Below are positions 58,410 to 64,000 of a DNA stretch of 64,000 bases, piece by piece (positions within the stretch are counted from its first letter, which is position 1; each line of letters begins with the position of its first letter). This DNA is from Durusdinium trenchii. Lineage: Eukaryota; Sar; Dinophyceae; Suessiales; Symbiodiniaceae. The translations under genes and the position numbers were made by a program. The DNA lies in contig CAXAMN010003792.1 in the NCBI GenBank assembly GCA_963970005.1, positions 1 to 64,000 of the forward strand. The letters are read 5' to 3'. The notes beneath the pieces are model-generated. The model made no database searches and was not told where the DNA came from. It worked only from the letters and a program-made list of their open reading frames with translations.

Positions 58410-58593
58410 TAGAAGTATATCAATGAATATGACCCCAAGAGTGTGTACAGAATGACTCATTCATTCCATGTGTTGTCTTAAGTACAGATTTTCATTTTGG
58501 TTTTGCACCTTGACTTTTGGCTCAAGCTGTTGAAAACAGGAGCGCCTGTTTCATTAAACCGGGGTCTTTGAGGTTTGGGATCCCGCGTTTAAC
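58410..58593 (+). repeat. 5' LTR of the copia element
   Basis: Matches the 3' LTR from TATATCAATGAATATGACC to GCGTTTAAC with point changes and small indels. The first bases (TAGAAG) replace the TGA of the 3' LTR. Contains TTTTGGCTCAAG at 58515-58526. Confidence 0.85.
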
Positions 58594-58609
58594 TGGGTAA
58601 CAGCCTCAT
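58594..58609 (+). other. Primer-binding-site-like sequence
   Basis: TGGGTAACAGCCTCAT begins right at the end of the 5' LTR, where copia elements have the site complementary to a tRNA. The TGG start and loose likeness to initiator-tRNA sites (TGGTANCAGAG) support it; the match is imperfect. Confidence 0.35.
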
Positions 58610-58880
58610 CCATATTGCCTTCGGTTATATAAGCTTCACGTGATAGGTTAGAGCCAAGCCCATCACTTGATTGTTTAGCCCTACATATCATCCTTGTGCC
58701 CTGAGTGACTTGCAACTGTCAGCTCCGGCTTGCGCTGACCCCTTACTTGTCTCAGGTCTCGGGTGAATTGCAGCAGAAGGCCTTTGTGCTTTCATAGGAC
58801 TGCCTGGACCTTTGCATCCCCACCACTTTGGCATTAGACCAACCTCCATATAGAGTCAAGTTAAGGAATCCTTAGTCTTT

Positions 58881-60738
58881 GTGCTAAGTCGAACCCATTG
58901 CTTGAGAACCTCCGAATCCGAAGAAAGAACAGTACACTTGCAAGGGTTGTATCAGCATTTTTGCTTGAAGAGTTCCCTTGCAACTGACAAAGTTAATTGT
59001 TTGAGTGAACCGCAGCCCAGAACCAGAGTCTCAGAGTGTGAAGTCGAGTCACATCTGCGTGTTTGGCTGGAGCATTGTTTCACTGCAAGCTACCTGTTTC
59101 ATTGCGTTTGTGTCTCACTGCAAGCTCGTTTCACTGCAGAGCTGCGCAGTGCATTGCGTCCGTCGACACCGCCGTGGCAGCGGAGTTCGCGTTCAAGGTC
59201 TGTGTCTTTGGAGGTGGAGCGTGAGAGCAACATCACCTGGGTGAGATTGGACCAGCTCAAGGACGCGTACGTATCACAAGTGCCGAGTGCAGAGGAGGGG
59301 TGGCAGGAATCACCATCGCAGGCTGAAAGGCCTTTGTTGTGGACTCTTGCGATTCCTGATCCAGTTGTGCCCGTGAATCATTGACACTTGTTCATTGTGT
59401 GAATCCAGGCCGTACCGCGAGCGAAAGGCGCAAGCCGAAGAGCGCTTGAGGTTGGTGATCCAGGGGAATTTGCCTAGGAGGAACGAGAACTTGCTTGATC
59501 ATTGGTGGGCACAGGATCTTGAATCAGAGTTGGGTGAGCCAATTGTCATCTCTGCATCTGAGCCAGACTTGCAACCGGTGGAGCTTACAGACATTTGGGC
59601 TGACTACACTCCACCTGACCGATCAACGCAAGTTTTTCAGTTGAAGCAGCAGCGTGTGTTTTTTTGTCGTCGTTTTTCTGGATCGATTGGGAGGTTGACG
59701 TCAAGTAAAAGATACAGGGAGAACCATATCACCGGGGGTGTGCTGCAGATGTACCTCCTGAAATGGCCCGATGTTCGTTTCCAGTCAATTCAAGGAGGTG
59801 TTCGTCGTGGCTCGTGAGTTCAAGCTTCTCGTCCGAGGACATGCTGCGGCTCGCAGAGTTCAAGGCAGCTGGATGCACGCAGGAAGACATCCAGGACGGG
59901 CTGGGGTTGCCACGTGATGCGCGAAACGCATTATGAGTGGTGGTGATGGAGAGCAATCCCAAGAAGCGCTTCCAGATGCTGACCGAGGGTTCTGAGGCCA
60001 AGTTGTGTGTGCGCAGGCTGCGGACGAATGATGTATCTGTGCTTGATCGCAGGTGCTGGTGCGCGCCGTTTGTGGACACTCCATGAAGGCTGCGAAACCT
60101 TTCGGACAAATCTTTGCCCACAGATTTGCAACCTGTTGGGTATCATCCTAGTTCCTACAGATGTTAGATGGGGTAGCTCATATTTGCATACCTGCCTTTG
60201 ACTCGTTCGAGCTACAGCTTACTGCGCAAGCTTTGTGCGCCAGGTTTTGGACACCCCCACTCGCACTGCGGAGCACCACCTGGCGACCATCGAGCAACAC
60301 GGACTTGTGCTGCCCATGTGCCGGCAGCCGGTGCGGCCAGTTCACCTATTCGATCTACACATGGCGCCCGACGGTGTGCGGCCGCTGTGCGAGCGCTGCT
60401 ACGCTTTGCGCCTGCTGGGCACGGGCGACCTCGGGGAATTTCTGGCCGCGGCTGGCGCGTCCTTTTTGCAGTGGCCTGTGGAGATGAACTGTGTCGGACC
60501 GGCCTTGGATGCGGAGATGGCGAGTTGCCTGCGCGTGCAAGTTTGGCTTCCCGACACCGTCGTTCCGGCGGTTCCACCCGCTTTTTGGCACTTGTTCCCC
60601 TATGGCACGGCCCTCTATCGACGTTGGCCGAGGGCGGGAACACAGGGTGAGGTGATGATCGCTCATAGGTTGGAGGCGATCCGTATTGGGTTGGTGGTTT
60701 TCACTTGTTGGATCGCACTGCAGCCAGGACAATATTGA
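58881..60738 (+). other. Coding-like text of unknown origin inside the copia element
   Basis: Pieces include SNITWVRLDQLKDAYVSQVP (about 59230-59290), HWWAQDLESELGEPIVI (about 59500), DMLRLAEFKAAGCTQEDIQD (about 59838-59898), SNPKKRFQMLTEGSEAK (about 59955) and a GC-rich frame at 60235-60650 with two Cys pairs' worth of cysteines (PLCERCYALRLLGTGDLGEF). None matches copia gag, protease or integrase as I know them. They may be remnants of a nested element or of host exons. The GC-rich frame ends in the dispersed AGGTTGGAGGC repeat. Confidence 0.25.
60660..60700. repeat. Copy of the AGGTTGGAGGC repeat
   Basis: GCTCATAGGTTGGAGGCGAT and GTATTGGGTTGGTGG resemble the minus-strand unit of the 7678-7830 array. 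Confidence 0.5.
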
Positions 60739-61159
60739 CACGCAGCGATTAGGAGCTAGCTCCTGGCCGTACTACCAAGAGTAAGGATGCCGTGCGCGGG
60801 CTTGCAGGCGCGTGTTTTCGCGTGATTCGCTCGCGGGCTTCTTCCATGCGCATGGATTCATTGTGTTCCAGAGCATCTTTGTCTCAAGTTTGCGTTTGCC
60901 CGGAGCACGCCTTTTGCTTCCTCTCCAAATGGTTTGGGCGACATGTTTATCGTGCTGGGGTTTGTCTTGATACTAGAGCGGTTTGTATGGAAACATGTAC
61001 AATGCTGTTGCAGGTTTCGTTATTGTGTAGGTTGGGTGGAGCCTGCTAGGTAATGAAAATGGAGCCCAGATGTGCTTTGACATGCCGTCTTTTGCACAAC
61101 AGAGCAGGTGGTTTCCTTCTACTGCGACTTGTGTGGGATTTCTGAATCTTCCTTGAAAT

Positions 61160-61933
61160 CCGTGCCATTGCCAGCTCTTCCTCAGAGTAACATACGCGAT
61201 GAGGAGGCTGAACAATGCGGTGAGTTGCATCACGATGCAGCAAAAGCTCTGATGAGACTGTTGTGGCTCAGCAGACTGAGCCGTCCTGATTTGTCCTTCA
61301 TTGTACGCAGGTTGGCGTCAAATGTGTCGAAATGGAGCAAATGGGACGACTGACAACTTCACAGGGTAATCTCCTATTTAAAGTTCACTATCAGTCTTTG
61401 TTGTTGTGGAAGTATCTCCTTACGGTTATGCGCCAGCGGTCCAAGCAAATAGTGATGCAGATTTCGCATCTTGCCCTTGGTCCGCGAAATCAACCAGTGG
61501 GATTATGTTCGGGATCAAGACAAATGAATCCTTCTTTCCCCTGTTCGGGCAAAGCCGCAAGCAAAGCAGCGTTGCGCGATCAACGCCTGAGGCGGAGATC
61601 ATCGCCTTCTCTGCAGCTTTGTATGGAGAAACCCTCCACATACAAGAAACCCTGCAACACTTGTTTGAGCACGAAATTGCCGTCAAACTTGAGCAGGACA
61701 ACGAAGCGGTCATAAAGATAATCCAGAACCGCTACTCGGCACGTTTGATACACTGCAACCGTGTTCACAGAGTGAACGTTGCAAGAACTGTGATGTTTTG
61801 GACAAAGAATCGATGATAGAGCTTCGCTATTGCAAGTCAGAAGAGCAGCTAGCTAATGCATTCACAAAGATTCTTGCACCAATCCATTGGCAAGAAGCCT
61901 TGAGACAGATGTGTGTGTTGTGTCACAAGTAGA
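61160..61933 (+). pseudogene. Copia pol C-terminus: end of RT and RNase H
   Basis: About 61225-61350: AKALMRLLWLSRLSRPDLSF, then VRRLASNVSKW, the usual link between reverse transcriptase and RNase H. About 61445-61800: NSDADFASCPWSAKSTSGIM, QSSVARSTPEAEIIAFSAAL, then EQDNEAVIKIIQNR, giving the acidic residues of the RNase H site. From 61805, in another frame: KSEEQLANAFTKILAPIHWQ and a stop at 61931-61933. A stop at 61352-61354 and frame changes near 61360 and 61800 show the copy is dead. Confidence 0.85.
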
Positions 61934-62029
61934 GCATGCAAGTCCGTAGGTGCCGTTCAAATTGAAATCGAGAAGATAGCCTTCCGTTTTCGCCGGAAAT
62001 TTGAATCTAGGGCACCATGGAACTCACTC

Positions 62030-62041
62030 GAGGGGGAGAAA
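62030..62041 (+). other. Polypurine tract
   Basis: GAGGGGGAGAAA directly before the 3' LTR, the site that primes plus-strand synthesis in LTR retrotransposons. Confidence 0.75.
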
Positions 62042-62237
62042 TGATATATCAATGAATATGACCACAAGAGTGTGTACAGAATGACTCATTCATTCCATGT
62101 GTTGTCTTACCAAGTAGAGATGTTCATTTTTCTTTTGCACCTTGACTTTTGGCTCAAGCTGTTGAAAACAGGAGCGCCGCTTTGTGCCGCTGTTTCATTA
62201 AACCGGGGTCTTTGAGGTTTGGGATCCTGCGTTTAAC
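62042..62237 (+). repeat. 3' LTR of the copia element
   Basis: Begins TGATATATCAATG after the polypurine tract and ends GCGTTTAAC. Has an 11-base insertion (about CTTTGTGCCGC) compared with the 5' LTR. Contains TTTTGGCTCAAG at 62147-62158. Confidence 0.85.
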
Positions 62238-62651
62238 TTAGTTGTTTTCTTTTTGTGAGGAGAAACTGCTGAGACCTGAAGTTTTGGTAAGAACTTGTTA
62301 CGCAGGCCTAATCGATTTTCAGACCCTGAAACGTACATCATCCATGGGAATCCGGGTATATAGGTGACCCTGGCGATGGCAAAATTGGGTCGTGATTTTC
62401 CGTGTAAATGGACTCATGTCGCCAGTGTTGAAGTCACCTCAATATAGGGACGTATTTGTTGGTGTGCTTTTTGCAAAGCGGACCTGAGAGGGATGAACAT
62501 GTTTTCCTTACTAGGTGACATTGACATAGAGTTGTAGATGTTATAGAATTCTTGTTTGTAGCAATTGCAGGCAGTACTTTCAACCTCCGTTTTTTAAGGT
62601 TCGGCAGCTGCAGCGGACATATTTCATTTTGTTAGATGTTGCACTATATAG

Positions 62652-63708
62652 GTCGCTCCGCGATTCTGCACTCAGGTTGGTGCTGCTCCTTTTTGCTCTG
62701 ACAGGTGGTTTGATCTTCAAAGATGCGGGAGGGGAGCACTGGAGCATCAATGAGGTGCTTCCGTGCTTCATCCCGCTGTTGGTATTTCCAGGGTTTGTGG
62801 CTTACTTGTGTCCATTCAATCTCAGACTGAATCTGTTGGTACTTGGAGGAAGGGTGGGCCTGGACTGTATCAGATGGGGCAAGATGTAGTCCAAAACGCA
62901 GGAGGACCCCTGCATGTGCAGGCCATCTACTTTGCCACTGTCACGATGACCACCGTGGGCTATGGCGATATAGCTCCTGTCACCACAGGTCTTTGGTCTG
63001 CTGACACTGCAGTCTTTTTCAAATCTGAATATATCTGGGAACAGGCTTTGATCAACGGGTTGGTTCAATCGGGTTGTCATCTATATATATATATATATGA
63101 TTTTTTTGTCCTACAACAAAAAAGGTTTTTCTTGGGCGTCACACCCAATTGAAACAAACAAAACCAATGCGCTTCGTGTGAGGTGAGCAAAAGGTTCTGG
63201 CCATTCTCTTCGTGTGGCTTTCAATCACTCTCTTGGCGGTGCTCTTCGGCTTCATCAGCGCTGAGGCTAGGGACCAGTCAGCCTCCCAGTGGACGTCGAA
63301 TTGAGCATCGGAGAGTCAGTGTTTCTTTTCTTTTTTGCCCTCCAACGGATCAACTGGAATCGACCTATGTGGCTGGGTCAAAAAACCAGGGGTAGGTTGA
63401 CCTCCCAAGTAGTCAATTCTGTTGATGTTCGGTGGTACCAGGGTGTCCCGGTTTTGACCCACAGCCATGTGGGGGGAAGATGTCCTAAGATGTTGTTCTT
63501 TTGATCTTTGCTTCACAAGGCGGAGCAGTTGGAGCAGCTCATTGATTACCCACAAGCCAAGCGGAAGCGACATGGTGGACGTCGCTTGGAATACCCTTGT
63601 CAGCGATCACCTACTCCAACCCTCTCAGTTCCCCTCTCACAGGCTCCAATCACAACCTTCGCTTGGAAGTCTGATGCCCGGTTGTACTACATTGATAAAT
63701 ATCCATGA
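62652..63708 (+). CDS. Potassium channel pore unit 3 exons
   Basis: 62652-62753: a helix (ALRLVLLLFALTGGLIF) then GGEHWSINE; GT donor. 62922-62988: AIYFATVTMTTVGYGDIAP, the full selectivity filter; GT donor at 62989. 63183-63265: EQKVLAILFVWLSITLLAVL and GFISAE; GC donor at 63266. 63520 on: AEQLEQLIDYPQAKRKRHGG, running open to a stop at 63706-63708. Joins agree in phase (0, 1, 0). The first exon starts after ATATAG with two bases carried over and has no in-frame ATG nearby, so it is an internal exon: either the third pore unit of the channel at 54666 or an early unit of a second channel gene that runs past the window. In-phase GC donors in the exon at 58195 (for example CTGAA|GCCC) would allow the first option. 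Confidence 0.8.
63083..63099. repeat. TA microsatellite
   Basis: TATATATATATATATA in a potassium-channel intron. Confidence 0.8.
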
Positions 63709-64000
63709 GGTCTCTCCCTAGCATCTACATATCCGGAATACTACGTAGCTATCAACGGGGTGAGTCCCAGGAAACTACTTAAGGGCTGGCAGGGGCACAA
63801 AGTTCATACATTGGCCTGATTATAATGTGCGCATCATGGCACTTCTCCAGCCAGCATGTGTGAACAAGTCTCGATGGAGTTTCGATTATTTTTTCAGTTT
63901 GTAAGTTGCAGAGAGACCACAATAACTCAATAACCTCTGGGATGTCAGATCTTTTCCAAGGGGGATCTTTTTTTAGTTTTTAGGAGTTGCCTTGTCTTAC
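63709..64000. other. Right edge, no exon recognised
   Basis: T-rich text; further exons of the channel may lie beyond the window. Confidence 0.35.

Larger units (their letters stand above)
58410..62237 (+). mobile_element. Ty1/copia LTR retrotransposon, degenerate
   Basis: Two direct repeats of about 184 and 196 bases flank a 3.4-kb interior that ends with copia-type RNase H, a polypurine tract and the 3' LTR. TTAGT occurs directly outside both ends (58405-58409, 62238-62242), the 5-base target duplication typical of copia. A primer-site-like sequence follows the 5' LTR. Gag, protease, integrase and most of the reverse transcriptase are not recognisable; the interior from 58.9 to 60.7 kb carries other coding-like text, perhaps a nested insertion. 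It lies between the second and third potassium-channel pore units, on the same strand. Confidence 0.8.

Noticed and set aside
1-64000. tRNA or rRNA genes
   Set aside because: No cloverleaf-like or ribosomal sequence was recognised by eye on either strand; a covariance-model search would be decisive.

Overview
The window looks like nuclear DNA of a dinoflagellate, most likely a Symbiodiniaceae-type alga. The reasons are seen in the sequence: genes cut into many short exons whose inferable introns start about as often with GC as with GT; nearly all recognisable genes on one strand; dinoflagellate-style mobile elements (a DIRS-like element with a tyrosine recombinase and a cytosine-methyltransferase-like domain, and a Ty1/copia element); BspA-type leucine-rich repeats; many TA, TC and CA microsatellites in introns; and copies of the 3' end of the dinoflagellate spliced leader. 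The species is inference.

Layout. 1-4485, minus strand: broken remains of a large, probably multicopy coding unit, with a leucine-rich-repeat part running off the left edge. 4.5-8.3 kb: no gene seen; short tandem repeats of dispersed type. 8.3-10.1 kb: a spliced EF-hand gene. 11.2-13.2 kb: an uninterrupted gene for a 671-residue ParB-like protein with a lysine/alanine/proline tail. 13.9-18.9 kb: scattered coding-like exons of unknown function. 19.3-22.3 kb: a decayed DIRS-like retrotransposon, followed by a 10-N gap at 22390-22399 whose flanks are the same 47 bases. 25.4-26.1 kb: ZMAT2/SNU23, a spliceosomal zinc-finger protein. 27.35-32.7 kb: a multi-exon endonuclease/exonuclease/phosphatase-family gene. 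33.8-35.6 kb: an intronless GMC oxidoreductase. 36.1 kb: a possible 47-residue secreted peptide. 37.3-42.4 kb: a multi-exon gene of charged amphipathic helices. 45.8-54.0 kb: a multi-exon AMP-forming acyl-CoA synthetase ending in the peroxisomal signal SKL. 54.6-63.7 kb: potassium-channel exons with three pore units; a copia retrotransposon (58410-62237) lies between units two and three.

There are no operons. Genes from 8 kb to the right edge all read on the plus strand, as expected for the unidirectional arrays of dinoflagellates, whose messages are matured by spliced-leader trans-splicing. Functions are housekeeping (splicing, RNA or nucleotide phosphodiester cleavage, flavin oxidation, peroxisomal fatty-acid activation, potassium transport) and show no shared pathway. 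The observations most worth checking are the possible three-pore potassium channel, the spliced-leader 3' end inside the copia LTRs, a new short inverted-repeat element family, and the methyltransferase-bearing DIRS element with its internal deletions. Exon borders were inferred by eye from reading frame, family motifs and splice dinucleotides; no alignment or RNA data were available.
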